Positions 26,905-36,590 of a stretch of DNA of 64,000 nucleotides are shown here, piece after piece. The notes beneath the pieces are model-generated. The model saw only the letters and a list, made by a program, of their open reading frames with translations. It made no database searches and had not been told where the DNA came from. The position numbers and the translations under genes were made by a program. The number at the start of each line of letters is the position of its first letter. Position 1 is the first letter of the stretch. Source of the stretch: MGIIb-O3 sp046710875 (lineage in GTDB: Archaea > Thermoplasmatota > Poseidoniia > Poseidoniales > Thalassarchaeaceae). The stretch lies in assembly GCA_046710875.1 (NCBI GenBank), contig JBKEHQ010000002.1, positions 1 through 64,000 on the forward strand, read 5' to 3'.

Positions 26905-27378
26905 TTATATTATTTGTTCATGTATCTCGGCCATATCTTGGATTTTACCGCAATATGAGCATCTTATCTCTACTGGGCTTCTGTTTACAACTCTCAGCCT
27001 TTGGGGCAAAGGTTCTCTTTGGTTTTGAGTTATACAATTAGAAAAAGAGCATTTTATTATATTTACTAATTCATCGCTCAATCCAACCTGTCTTTTTTCA
27101 GCTACTCCATAGTTTCTAATGATTGCAACAGATGCCTCAGAAGCTATTATCGCTAACCTATCTAATTCTTCTTGTACTAACTCTCTATCTTCTATTTTTA
27201 GTACATCTTTACGGCCTAACTTGTCACTTGGAACATTCATAACTAATGATATTGGATTGGATATTCCAGATTCTAACCTTAACATTCTGAGGACCTGCAG
27301 GGCCTGGCCACCAGGAATATGATCAATAACAGTACCATTGCAAATTGCAGTTACTCTTCTCATTTCTGCATCACTCAT
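26905..27378 (-). CDS. pyrI: Aspartate carbamoyltransferase regulatory subunit
   Basis: Zinc-binding regulatory chain that joins PyrB trimers and binds nucleotide effectors. The N-terminal allosteric domain starts TAICNGTVIDHIPGGQALQV, as in other PyrI proteins. The C-terminal zinc domain has CSFSNC and CSYC, four Cys in the expected order. Length 157 is usual. Its ATG at 27378 is directly next to the pyrB stop, so the two are translated as an operon in the order pyrB-pyrI. The next gene on the other strand ends at 26904, exactly abutting. Confidence 0.95.
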   Translation of the reverse strand: MSDAEMRRVTAICNGTVIDHIPGGQALQVLRMLRLESGISNPISLVMNVPSDKLGRKDVLKIEDRELVQEELDRLAIIASEASVAIIRNYGVAEKRQVGLSDELVNIIKCSFSNCITQNQREPLPQRLRVVNRSPVEIRCSYCGKIQDMAEIHEQII

Positions 27379-28362
27379 TTACAAAACCTCCTTTGAAATA
27401 TCAATTCCCAAACTTTTGCAAAGTAATGCCATTCTAGTAGGTATTCCATTAAACGCTTGTTCGAAATACATGGCGTGTTTTGTAGAATCAACACTCGGGT
27501 GAATTTCATTCACTCTTGGAAGAGGATGCATAATTATCATATTTTCTTTTGACCCTATTAAATCAGATTCAGTAAGTGTGTATATTTCAGAAACCTTGGA
27601 ATATTCATCTTCATCTGGGAATCGTTCTTTTTGAATTCTTGTCATATATATCACATCGGAGTCTTTTATTTGCTCATATAATTGATCAGTTTCATTTACA
27701 ATTCCTCCTAAAGATTTCAAATCACTAACTATTTCATCAGGCATTTTCAAAGATTCAGGTGCTACTAAAGTCAGATTTACTCCAAAGCGTGCAAGTGCAT
27801 TTGAAAGACTATGTGCCGTCCGACCATATCTTAAATCACCAACTAAAACTACATTTAAATCCTTAAATTCGCCATGCGCCTCCCTTATTGTAAAAAGATC
27901 TAACAATGTTTGTGTTGGGTGATTACCAGCCCCATCTCCCGCATTTAAGATCGGTATGGATACTGCGTCAGCACTGTATTGTGCGGCACCTTGTCTTGGA
28001 TGCCTTATTACGGCTAAATCGGCGTAACCATCAATCATCTGCATGGTGTCGAACAAAGTTTCACCTTTAGATACAGAAGAGCCAGCTGATGTAAAATTCA
28101 ATACTTCTCCCCCCAATCTCTTCATTGCAGTTTCGAAAGACATACGGGTTCTAGTAGAATTTTCAAAGAACATATTTGCTAAAACTTTACCCTGTAATAA
28201 TGGGAGATGAATATCACCTTTAGCAACTGGTAACATTTTCCTTGCATTATCTAATAACTTAATTATTTCCTCATTTGTGAGGTCATCCATAGTAATAACG
28301 TCGCCCATAACACTCTCTCTTAATTGTTCTAAGGGGGGGTACTCCATATGTCTTACTGACAA
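27379..28362 (-). CDS. pyrB: Aspartate carbamoyltransferase catalytic subunit
   Basis: Forms N-carbamoyl-L-aspartate from carbamoyl phosphate and aspartate, the committed step of pyrimidine synthesis. The carbamoyl-phosphate site FFENSTRTRMSFE and the HPTQTLLDLF motif are intact, as are KGETLFDT (catalytic Lys loop), the Arg-rich GDLRYGRTAHSL and HPLPRVNEIH. It is 327 residues with a slightly long N-terminus; the core begins near MGDVITMDDL, so an ATG at residue 6 or 19 is also possible. It heads the pyrBI operon and is divergent from the GHMP kinase. Confidence 0.95.
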   Translation of the reverse strand: MSVRHMEYPPLEQLRESVMGDVITMDDLTNEEIIKLLDNARKMLPVAKGDIHLPLLQGKVLANMFFENSTRTRMSFETAMKRLGGEVLNFTSAGSSVSKGETLFDTMQMIDGYADLAVIRHPRQGAAQYSADAVSIPILNAGDGAGNHPTQTLLDLFTIREAHGEFKDLNVVLVGDLRYGRTAHSLSNALARFGVNLTLVAPESLKMPDEIVSDLKSLGGIVNETDQLYEQIKDSDVIYMTRIQKERFPDEDEYSKVSEIYTLTESDLIGSKENMIIMHPLPRVNEIHPSVDSTKHAMYFEQAFNGIPTRMALLCKSLGIDISKEVL

Positions 28363-28396
28363 ATCATTTCAATTATCAAAAAAAACCGATGTCTTG

Positions 28397-29407
28397 ATGG
28401 AGGATAGTCTCTCGGATAATAATAAGATGATTATCAGCCGCACTCCGCTCCGAGCATCATTTTGTGGAGGAGGTACTGATATTGATTCATTTTCATATAA
28501 TGAATCAGGGGGCGGCATGGTTGTTTCCGCCGCAGTGAAGAATTACATTCATGTTACTGTAAACAAGCGTTTCGATGACAAGATACGAGTTTCTTATTCA
28601 AAATTAGAATTAGTTGATAATTTTGAGGATTTAGAGCATGATCTAGTCCGTGAAGCAATGCGAATTACAGGAATAATATCTGGGGTGGAAATAACTACTA
28701 TTGCAGATATACCTTCAAAAGGAACTGGACTTGGATCTTCATCATCTGTAACAGTTGGTTTATTGAATGCCCTTCATACTTTCGCCGGGCACAATGTATC
28801 AGCAAAAAAATTGGCTGAAGAGGCATGCATCATAGAGTTAGATATACTAAAACAACCAATAGGTAGACAAGATCAATATGCAGCAGCATATGGAGGTATT
28901 AATTCAATTTCCTTTTCTTCTAAGGGAAATGTCGTATCTCCTTTAGATGTCTCCGAGGAAATAATAGATAGGATCCAAGATGAATTTACGCTAGTATTTA
29001 CTGGAATATCTAGGAGTGCAAGTAAGATACTTGGAGAATCTCCAACTAATTATGATGATAAAATTGATAGATTGAGAAAAATACGTTCACAAGCCAATAA
29101 ATCAATGAAGATGTTAGAAATTGGTGATTTAAAATCCTTGGGCATGCTTCTTTCGGAGGCATGGAATCAAAAACGTGGAATATCTTCAAGTGTAAGTAAT
29201 GATGAATTAGATTTACTATATTCAAAAATAATTGAACTTGGGGCGTCAGGTGCAAAACTCCTAGGTGCAGGAGGAGGAGGATTCTTTATGGTGCACGGCA
29301 ATAGTGAATTTAGAGACATCATGGAGGTTGCATTACCATCTAATAAGATAATTCCTTTAATTTTAGACTTCGATGGGTCTACTATAATTTATAATTCATA
29401 TTCATAG
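28397..29407 (+). CDS. GHMP-family sugar kinase (heptose 7-phosphate kinase-like)
   Basis: ATP-dependent small-molecule kinase. An N-terminal RTPLRASFCGGGTDI segment resembles HddA-type D-glycero-D-manno-heptose 7-phosphate kinases, which phosphorylate the sugar C1 before nucleotidyl transfer. The GHMP P-loop GTGLGSSSSVTVGLL and the C-terminal LLGAGGGGFFMV motif are present, as is IGRQDQYAAAYGG. Length is 336 residues from the ATG at 28397; an ATG at 28427 is also possible. The upstream open frame overlaps pyrB and is rejected. It likely feeds a surface glycan or nucleotide-sugar pathway, but no other gene of that pathway is nearby. Confidence 0.82.
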   Translation: MEDSLSDNNKMIISRTPLRASFCGGGTDIDSFSYNESGGGMVVSAAVKNYIHVTVNKRFDDKIRVSYSKLELVDNFEDLEHDLVREAMRITGIISGVEITTIADIPSKGTGLGSSSSVTVGLLNALHTFAGHNVSAKKLAEEACIIELDILKQPIGRQDQYAAAYGGINSISFSSKGNVVSPLDVSEEIIDRIQDEFTLVFTGISRSASKILGESPTNYDDKIDRLRKIRSQANKSMKMLEIGDLKSLGMLLSEAWNQKRGISSSVSNDELDLLYSKIIELGASGAKLLGAGGGGFFMVHGNSEFRDIMEVALPSNKIIPLILDFDGSTIIYNSYS

Positions 29408-29415
29408 GTCTTATT

Positions 29416-31548
29416 ATGTTAAATACTCGTATTTATGCTGTTTTAGCCTCTATTATATTTTTATTTTCAGCATCAACACCTATTTTTAATAATGATTATT
29501 CCGAGGATATGGTAAAAAATAAATTAAATAATTATTTTACTCAAGATACGAATAATTATTCATTTCAAGGCCAATCTTATCTTAATATATCTGGCCCAAT
29601 TTCTCCAAATTCCCAAATAAATGCTACTTGGTATTCTGAAATAACTATTTTAGAATCATATGGATCAGATCTTTTGCCTAATCAATCATTTGGATTAAGA
29701 AAGCAAATTGATATTTATCTTGGTAATAATGATAATATTTTAAATAATTCAGAGATAATGGATTTTAAGGAATTAATTAATTCTTCTAGGGCATGGACGA
29801 ATGCTGAACTTGGAGGATGTTGTATTTTTGATTATATACCATTTTTTTCTCAATTAGGTAATCAAATTATTATATCTGCTCCAGAAGTTGGTGATGTTAA
29901 TTCTACCAATGGTTCTTGGGGTTGGGTTGAATCTGCTGATATTATTGGATTTACTGATAACAGAGTTACCAGAATTCTACACATACCTAGAATTGGTTCC
30001 ATAAACGAACAAATTCCATTGCATGTTTCATTACCAAAAGATTGGGAATTTAGATATAGTGCAATGTCAGATTTAATATCTGGGAGTCCAAATAACTTTA
30101 CTGTCAACAGGTCGCTTGCCCCAGTTGCATCCAATATCATAATATCCGTCGCTGAGAATTTACCTCCCGTTACTTCAGCTCACAGGTCCCCCCAAACATC
30201 CTCATTAGTTTCTATGAATAAATCATATATTTATACTGGAATTTGTAATGATGGGTTTCTTGAAAATCCCCAAATGGAGTGGAGCATCATCAAAAATGAG
30301 GTATTAATTCAGACATTCAACAATCCTTGGTTTGAATTTAATCCAATTGAACATGGATTTACACATTCTGAGCAAGCAAATATATTATTGAAGTGCACAG
30401 ATTCTCATAATTTTTCTTCATCATGGTCTGAAGATATAATTATTGATAGCATTGCTCCCGAATGGTCAGGAGATGTTTCTTACAATATTGATGGCGTAGT
30501 TAATGAATTAAATATTGAGAATAGTGTATTCTCAGTAATATCAGGTTCGAAAGTAAAACTAAATATTTCTGCAATTGATGACAGTAGTTCACCAGTATCT
30601 ATCGAATTATATAGTAATATGTCAGATGAATGGAGGCAATATCACGTCAATGAAGGAATTTTTGAATTCTATGTAGCTCAAGGAAATAATATAAATGGGC
30701 TCCATTTAAATATTTCAGAACGTCATCTTCCAAAACAACCCCGGCATATCGATATGGCACTTATAATAACGGATGAAGCGGGTAATTTCATAATAAATGA
30801 ATGGAAATTAATAATAAAAGATGGAAATCCCCCAACAATCCTTATGGATATTATGGCAAATGATACATTAGTAAGATTAGATAATCCTGCTAGAATGGGT
30901 AATCAATTAAAATTAATTTTCTCCAATTCTTACGATGATCTTGATTCTATAGAAAATACCACTTGGCAAATATTAATTGACGAAGAAATTTATCTCGAAA
31001 CTTCAAATTGGTCAGGCGAAATTGAAAAATTTATTTTACCTGAACTTGAAATAGGATCTCACGTGGTATCAATAACGGCTACTGATTCTAAAGGTAATCA
31101 GAAAATAGAAAATTACCCCTTGATTATTTTTCCTAATAGAGGAGTAGATTTAGAAGTTATTTCTTATTCCATATCTGAAGACTCATTACAAACTGGTAAA
31201 GCCTTATTTGTTTTAGAAATGAAAAATAACTTCTACGATGATGCATATGCTAGGGCATGTATTGAAGACACTTGTAGTAGGTTTGTACATTATCCAGGTG
31301 CAGATTCCGATACCTCAACTATTGCTATTATGGAATTTGAAATTGAAATGCCAAATACATCAAAAGTAAATATTAGTATAGAGTGGGACAGTAATTCTGC
31401 AGGCGAAAATGGTAATTTTATTCTTGAATACTCCATCCAATCAAATGAAAATAACTCCACAATCTCATATCTTGCATTAATTATAATCTCTTGTTTATTC
31501 TTTTTCTTGATATTTCGAAATACGAATATTTTTAATAAAAATAACTAG
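29416..31548 (+). CDS. Large secreted protein with C-terminal membrane anchor (Ig-like domains inferred)
   Basis: Unrecognised 710-residue surface protein. A signal peptide (about residues 5-24) leads to a long Asn/Ser/Asp-rich outer region with beta-sandwich-like repeats, for example the segments ending ATDSKGNQKIENYPL and ITDEAGNFIINEWKL, similar to bacterial Ig-like or Big domains. A single hydrophobic helix at about 680-700 followed by a short basic tail forms a type I anchor. Many N-x-S/T sites suggest a glycosylated surface. It starts 8 bases after the GHMP kinase, so the two may be cotranscribed. Role unknown. Confidence 0.7.
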   Translation: MLNTRIYAVLASIIFLFSASTPIFNNDYSEDMVKNKLNNYFTQDTNNYSFQGQSYLNISGPISPNSQINATWYSEITILESYGSDLLPNQSFGLRKQIDIYLGNNDNILNNSEIMDFKELINSSRAWTNAELGGCCIFDYIPFFSQLGNQIIISAPEVGDVNSTNGSWGWVESADIIGFTDNRVTRILHIPRIGSINEQIPLHVSLPKDWEFRYSAMSDLISGSPNNFTVNRSLAPVASNIIISVAENLPPVTSAHRSPQTSSLVSMNKSYIYTGICNDGFLENPQMEWSIIKNEVLIQTFNNPWFEFNPIEHGFTHSEQANILLKCTDSHNFSSSWSEDIIIDSIAPEWSGDVSYNIDGVVNELNIENSVFSVISGSKVKLNISAIDDSSSPVSIELYSNMSDEWRQYHVNEGIFEFYVAQGNNINGLHLNISERHLPKQPRHIDMALIITDEAGNFIINEWKLIIKDGNPPTILMDIMANDTLVRLDNPARMGNQLKLIFSNSYDDLDSIENTTWQILIDEEIYLETSNWSGEIEKFILPELEIGSHVVSITATDSKGNQKIENYPLIIFPNRGVDLEVISYSISEDSLQTGKALFVLEMKNNFYDDAYARACIEDTCSRFVHYPGADSDTSTIAIMEFEIEMPNTSKVNISIEWDSNSAGENGNFILEYSIQSNENNSTISYLALIIISCLFFFLIFRNTNIFNKNN

Positions 31549-31601
31549 TTTTCAAATAATTAACCGCATAGATATTGACTGAATACCTTTAGGATGTGAC
31601 A

Positions 31602-33317
31602 ATGATGATGCTCTCCGACTATCCGGATAAAATAATCGCCGAGCATCAGTTGAGAATTGAAAAATTTACGATCATGAGTGCAATATTACTAGTAATATTT
31701 GGGGGGTGGTGGCTATTTATAAATCTGGACAGTGATAAAAATCTAGTATTTAGATTTGGGCCCGTCATAATTATGTTCATTTCAGCAATTATATTACCAG
31801 ATTTAATAAACTTTGGACCAAAATCACGTGCAAAGGTAGCATCAATATCTAATATTTTATGGCCCTGTATTCTAGCATTCATTGGAGTAAACTATGATAA
31901 TTCACCAAATTTTTTATCAATATTGTTATTATTATTATTAATTATAATTTTATTTCTTGTTTCTTACTCCATATTGGGATCTAATTTAGCCACTAGGAGA
32001 TTAAGAGGTATTACGAGTATTGGAGGATTAGCAATTGCTTCTCCTATTCTTTCATCTACAAGTAATATTTTACCGTGGGCGGTAGTTATTACTGCTACAT
32101 CTTTGACCATGATTCCAGACTTATTGAAAAAAGATTCTGACCATCTATTGAGAAAGAGGTTTTCAAAAGAGTTAGATATTGCAGAATTAAAATTACTTGA
32201 ATTTAAGGCAAAGGGAATTAATATTCAACAAGCATCTTCAATTTTAAAGGTTGCAAGGGAAGAAGGATTTGATAATCCTGAAGAAGGATTAAAATCAATA
32301 GAAGATTCTTTAATGGATGCACAAAGATTTATCGCATTATCAAAGGACATTGAAGAAATCAGAAATAATGCATATTCACGATTAGAGAAATTAGAATTAA
32401 TAACCTTAGTCCCTAAAATCCCTAGAGAATTATTTAATCAGGGAGATACAGAATTTGATGCTGGTTCATTACGTGAGGCAGAATTACTCTATCGAAAATC
32501 TAAAGAAAAGTCTACTGAACTTGAAAAATACTGGCAAGAAGCATCGGATTTAATTGATCGTTCTGAATCAATGATAAATGATTTTCAAGGATATCAAATT
32601 AAGGGAGTTATTGGCATACTAAATTCTGCAAAAGATGCTTTAATGGATGAAAATCCAAAAAAGGCAAAAGAAATTGCAGAATCAATAGAATATCATATTA
32701 GTAGTATAAGTTCAAATGAAGAAAGTGCAATTTTAGTAATAAAACAAGTAGAAGAAAATATTGAAAACCAGGGATTTGATTTAGCAACAAATTCCAAAAA
32801 TAGATTGAATGAAGCTAAAGATGCATTAAATTCTGGAAATTCTACACTTGCAAAAGGTTTAGCAGATAGCATACTTAGGGAAATCAAATTAACTTCCGAA
32901 TCAATGCTTAAGGTCCAAAAGGCATTAAGGCAAAAAAGTATCATTGAGTCTAGATTCCCATCCGGAAAATTAAGAAATAAATGGTTGGAAAAACTACATA
33001 ATATTATTGCAGAATCAAATTCTGGAAATTGGATAGAAGCATCGGACAATTTAGAAGATTTGACAAAATTATTAAGAGATTTTGAAAACGAAAGTAATGA
33101 AGCCAAAGAATTACTTATATTTATACGAGAAGAATGGGAAATTTTGAGGTCAAAATTGGATTCTTTTGGAATTAAACCGGACGACGAAATGAGGTTGATG
33201 ATTGAACGTAAAGTATCCGATGCAAATACGTCATTTGAAGATGGAGATATTCAATCGTGCCTATCTCATCTATCCAAATCTGATGAGTTAATTGAAAATC
33301 TTAGACGTAGAATCTAA
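31602..33317 (+). CDS. Membrane protein with cytoplasmic helical-repeat domain
   Basis: Unrecognised 571-residue protein. The first 190 residues have about five hydrophobic segments. The rest is soluble, predicted almost entirely helical, and rich in Lys/Glu/Ser/Leu. Repeating phrases such as LNSAKDALMDENPKKAKEIA and LNEAKDALNSGNSTLAKGLA indicate a repeat of about 40-70 residues, each with a helical hairpin like TPR or spectrin bundles. Start ATG at 31602 follows AGGA at 31591-31594; three ATGs in a row and an upstream GTG make this uncertain. It sits between a surface protein and a tethered winged-helix regulator on the same strand. Confidence 0.72.
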   Translation: MMMLSDYPDKIIAEHQLRIEKFTIMSAILLVIFGGWWLFINLDSDKNLVFRFGPVIIMFISAIILPDLINFGPKSRAKVASISNILWPCILAFIGVNYDNSPNFLSILLLLLLIIILFLVSYSILGSNLATRRLRGITSIGGLAIASPILSSTSNILPWAVVITATSLTMIPDLLKKDSDHLLRKRFSKELDIAELKLLEFKAKGINIQQASSILKVAREEGFDNPEEGLKSIEDSLMDAQRFIALSKDIEEIRNNAYSRLEKLELITLVPKIPRELFNQGDTEFDAGSLREAELLYRKSKEKSTELEKYWQEASDLIDRSESMINDFQGYQIKGVIGILNSAKDALMDENPKKAKEIAESIEYHISSISSNEESAILVIKQVEENIENQGFDLATNSKNRLNEAKDALNSGNSTLAKGLADSILREIKLTSESMLKVQKALRQKSIIESRFPSGKLRNKWLEKLHNIIAESNSGNWIEASDNLEDLTKLLRDFENESNEAKELLIFIREEWEILRSKLDSFGIKPDDEMRLMIERKVSDANTSFEDGDIQSCLSHLSKSDELIENLRRRI

Positions 33318-33397
33318 CAAATAATTTTTACTGATGATATGTATTTGTCAAATCAAGTAACCAATTTTATAATATGTTACTGCCTTAACCATTTGCT

Positions 33398-34189
33398 ATG
33401 AGGGGCATTATTGGAATTAGAGTAATCTTCTTTTTTGGAGTATTTGCATTACTTTCAGGCATATTGATTCCATTCAATGCGGATATTAATTATCCAGAAC
33501 AACAATCAGAGTCTATGCCGGAATCTATGATCGCAGACTCAGATGAAATTATCGAAAAAATAGAGTATTCACAGAAGGATGACCAATCAAATAATTTAAT
33601 ATTTACTGGTATTGGAGTATTATTTACATTATTACTAGCAGGTACATCATTCGAATTTTTTAAAGTTTTAATGTTAGTCTCATTACTTATCCCTATTATT
33701 TCAAAAAGAAATAATTCAGAAGATGATATTCTCAATAGGGGAAGAATATTGGGATATCTTGAAGCCAATGCTGGAATTAACTTCTCAGCATTAAGAGATG
33801 GATTAGGTTTGGCGAATGGCGTTTCAGCATATCATTTACATTTGCTTGAATCCAATGGGCAAATTATATCTTGGAGAGATGGAAAGCTTAGGAGGTATGC
33901 CATCAGCAGCTTATCTCAAGAAGAAGTAAAACAGATTCAAAATCCTATAATTGGGACGAGACTAGCCATATTGGAAGTGTTAGGGGACTCTGGAAATATG
34001 GGTATATCCGGGCCGGAAATAAGATCCAAACTCTCTATTTCTCGTCAATTACTCAGTCATCACATGTTAGAATTAAGGAAAAATAATTTAGTTTCGCTAG
34101 TTAAAGAATCTAAGCGTCCACGATGGCAAAATTCGAATAAAGGAAATGAATTACTAACTATTTCCAAGGAAATTAAAATATCCGAGTAA
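33398..34189 (+). CDS. Membrane-tethered protein with two winged-helix domains
   Basis: A 263-residue protein with two N-terminal membrane helices (about 5-27 and 68-92) flanking an acidic 40-residue outer loop, then two tandem winged-helix DNA-binding domains. The first (about 114-170) reads RGRILGYLEANAGINFSALR then GVSAYHLHLLESNGQI; the second (about 188-250) reads RLAILEVLGDSGNMGISGPE then SRQLLSHHMLELRKNN. Both resemble ArsR/MarR-like archaeal regulators. A TATA-like TTTTATAATATG centred about 28 bases before the ATG suggests leaderless transcription. A sensor that acts from the membrane or after proteolytic release is plausible, but unproven. Confidence 0.8.
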   Translation: MRGIIGIRVIFFFGVFALLSGILIPFNADINYPEQQSESMPESMIADSDEIIEKIEYSQKDDQSNNLIFTGIGVLFTLLLAGTSFEFFKVLMLVSLLIPIISKRNNSEDDILNRGRILGYLEANAGINFSALRDGLGLANGVSAYHLHLLESNGQIISWRDGKLRRYAISSLSQEEVKQIQNPIIGTRLAILEVLGDSGNMGISGPEIRSKLSISRQLLSHHMLELRKNNLVSLVKESKRPRWQNSNKGNELLTISKEIKISE

Positions 34190-34266
34190 TGTAAATCAAT
34201 TGCTTTTCCCGCTTGTCCAATCATTATACCAGTTTATTGATATGTAATTACGTTTTGGAGTATTAT

Positions 34267-36585
34267 ATGGCACCTAAAAATAATGCTGTTTTTATGACAC
34301 TTTTGATGTTTCTTTCATCCGGTTGTATTGGTTTGATAGAAGACGTTTCTGATATAGCAGAAGAAATTGATAATACAATTAATGCATTAGGTGGCGACTA
34401 TCCTAAGTTAGAATTACCAGAAAGGATACGTACGAATCCTAATCTTCAAAATTATGACCAATGTAACGAATTATTGGAAGACTTGAAAACTGCGGCATAT
34501 GATGAAATGATAGTGTCTCTTGATCAAGAGAGTTATTGGCATTGGTCAACTAATATACTTCGAAGCTTCACTAATGGGGATGATGTTATGATGCTTGAAG
34601 ACGGTTTCGCGGAGATTGCATCCGATGCAGTATCAAAAACTCCAATAAATGATAGGGAAGGAGAATTTTCAGGTACAAATAATCAAGAGTCAGATGTCGA
34701 TGAAGCAGATTTCATCAAGACAAATGGATTCAATATATTTATGTTAAATGGCAATTTACTTCTAATAATGGGAATTCCTGAATTTGGTGAATTATATTTG
34801 GAATCCAATACTAGTATTGAGGGCAACCCAATTCAAATGATGCTCGAAGGAGATAAACTTGTAATTGCTTCAAGTGTTAACTCAGCGGAATCATCTAATC
34901 ATAAATTAGGAAGCCAAAATTCAATTCATTCTATAAATTTAGTAAAATATACTATATTGAATGTAAGTAATGCATCATCACCGGAAGTAGTGAAAGAAGT
35001 ATATGTTGAGGGTAATTATCAAACAGCACGTTTAGTCGATGGAACAGTTCGTTCAATAACACATTTTTGGACATATATTAAAGATTTACAAAGTTACGTA
35101 AACCTTCCAATAGAATATTGGGAAGAAGGCAATTATGATGTCCGAATGGAATTATGGAATTCAAGTGTTAAAGATGTTATTGAAAATAATACTAAAATTA
35201 TAGAGGCATTAACTCTTGACGATTTTTCTCCCCATGTTTATGAGGTAAAAATGGACCAACCAATAATATTTAATCAATTACCGATAAGTTCGGAAAATTG
35301 TTCAGAATTTTCTGCAAGTGAAGATAGTGCAGGCAGAGGATTTACAACAATAATGACATTAGACTTATTCCAAGATGATATTGAGGTCGAAGTTGATCAT
35401 ATCACATCTTCTTCATCTCATATTTATGCTTCAAAAGATAAATTAATAATAGCCGAACCATCCAATGATTGGTGGTGGTTTTGGAGAAATTCTAATTGGG
35501 AGGAAGCCACAAATATACATGTTTATGATATCAGCGATTCTACAGAAACTCAATATTTATCTTCAGGCAGAGTTAATGGGACGGTACAAGATCAGTTCTC
35601 TATTTCTGAATATCAAGGTTTGATTAGAGTTGCATCTACATCTAATAATTGGGGTCTATGGTGGATTATGGATGCGTTTGATGATAATGAACAAAATGAT
35701 CCAACAGGACCAACTAATCAAGTATCAATTTTAGAAGATAATGGTGATGGAAACTTAGATTTAATAGGATATCTTGGAAATATTGCCCCTGGTGAAACAA
35801 TTTGGAGTGCTAGATTCATAGGAGAAAGAGCATATTTAGTTACCTTTCAAAATATAGATCCCTTATGGGTCATAGATCTATCTGAACCATCCAATCCCAC
35901 TATTCTAGGTGAATTAGAAGTCCCAGGCGTTTCAACATATATACATCCGATTGATGATAATCTATTATTGACAATTGGTATTGCTCCCGGCCCAGATGGC
36001 TTGGGTCTTGATTGGAGTCTAACTCAAATATCATTATTTGACATCAGCGACCCTACAAATCCAAATCTTTCCGATTCTTTACAATTAACTCCAGCATACG
36101 CTGACAAGAATTGCGAACAAATTATTTCTTGTGGATGGTCCTGGTCCTGGTCAGAAGCTACATTTGAGCATAAAGCATTTAATTACTGGGGGAAAGAGGA
36201 ATTACTGGCCGTGCCACTATCAACACATAGATATGTTACCGATCAAATAACTATTGACGGTAAGGATTATCAATATTCAGGTTATGAATTTATTTCTAGT
36301 TTACAACTAATTAATGTAGATTCTGATAATAAATCATTAAGTTTACATGGAGATTTAAATCATTCAGGTTTTTACAATGATCAATCACTAGATTGGTGGA
36401 GTGATTCAACAAGTATCCGTCGATCAATCTTTATGGGGGACTATATTTATTCATTTTCAACTGCAGGTGCTAGTGTACATAGGACAATTGATTTAGTGAT
36501 GATAAAAGAGATTGAAATCCCCGGATTCCAAAGTGTAAGTTACTACGATGAGACAGATGTGTCTATTTCTGATAGTTCTTCATAA
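34267..36585 (+). CDS. Beta-propeller lipoprotein (Beta_propel family)
   Basis: A 772-residue secreted protein with a lipobox LSSGC near residue 20 after a hydrophobic stretch, so it is probably lipid-anchored on the outer face. The signature SDVDEADFIKTNG near 148 followed by FNIFMLNGNLLLIM fits the Beta_propel family, where this region begins the blades. Repeated blade-like WVIDLSEPSNPTILGELEVPG motifs and Trp clusters (WSWSWSE) occur across the rest. Asp/Asn-rich loops suggest calcium binding. I start at ATG 34267: it places the signal peptide at the N-terminus, with GGAG 7-10 bases upstream. Function is unknown; such propellers usually bind ligands or other surface proteins. Confidence 0.82.
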   Translation: MAPKNNAVFMTLLMFLSSGCIGLIEDVSDIAEEIDNTINALGGDYPKLELPERIRTNPNLQNYDQCNELLEDLKTAAYDEMIVSLDQESYWHWSTNILRSFTNGDDVMMLEDGFAEIASDAVSKTPINDREGEFSGTNNQESDVDEADFIKTNGFNIFMLNGNLLLIMGIPEFGELYLESNTSIEGNPIQMMLEGDKLVIASSVNSAESSNHKLGSQNSIHSINLVKYTILNVSNASSPEVVKEVYVEGNYQTARLVDGTVRSITHFWTYIKDLQSYVNLPIEYWEEGNYDVRMELWNSSVKDVIENNTKIIEALTLDDFSPHVYEVKMDQPIIFNQLPISSENCSEFSASEDSAGRGFTTIMTLDLFQDDIEVEVDHITSSSSHIYASKDKLIIAEPSNDWWWFWRNSNWEEATNIHVYDISDSTETQYLSSGRVNGTVQDQFSISEYQGLIRVASTSNNWGLWWIMDAFDDNEQNDPTGPTNQVSILEDNGDGNLDLIGYLGNIAPGETIWSARFIGERAYLVTFQNIDPLWVIDLSEPSNPTILGELEVPGVSTYIHPIDDNLLLTIGIAPGPDGLGLDWSLTQISLFDISDPTNPNLSDSLQLTPAYADKNCEQIISCGWSWSWSEATFEHKAFNYWGKEELLAVPLSTHRYVTDQITIDGKDYQYSGYEFISSLQLINVDSDNKSLSLHGDLNHSGFYNDQSLDWWSDSTSIRRSIFMGDYIYSFSTAGASVHRTIDLVMIKEIEIPGFQSVSYYDETDVSISDSSS

Positions 36586-36590
36586 ATCGA

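Noticed and set aside
28277..28396. Long N-terminal extension of the GHMP kinase
   Set aside because: It would overlap pyrB on the other strand and has no GHMP similarity; ATG 28397 or 28427 fit the family.
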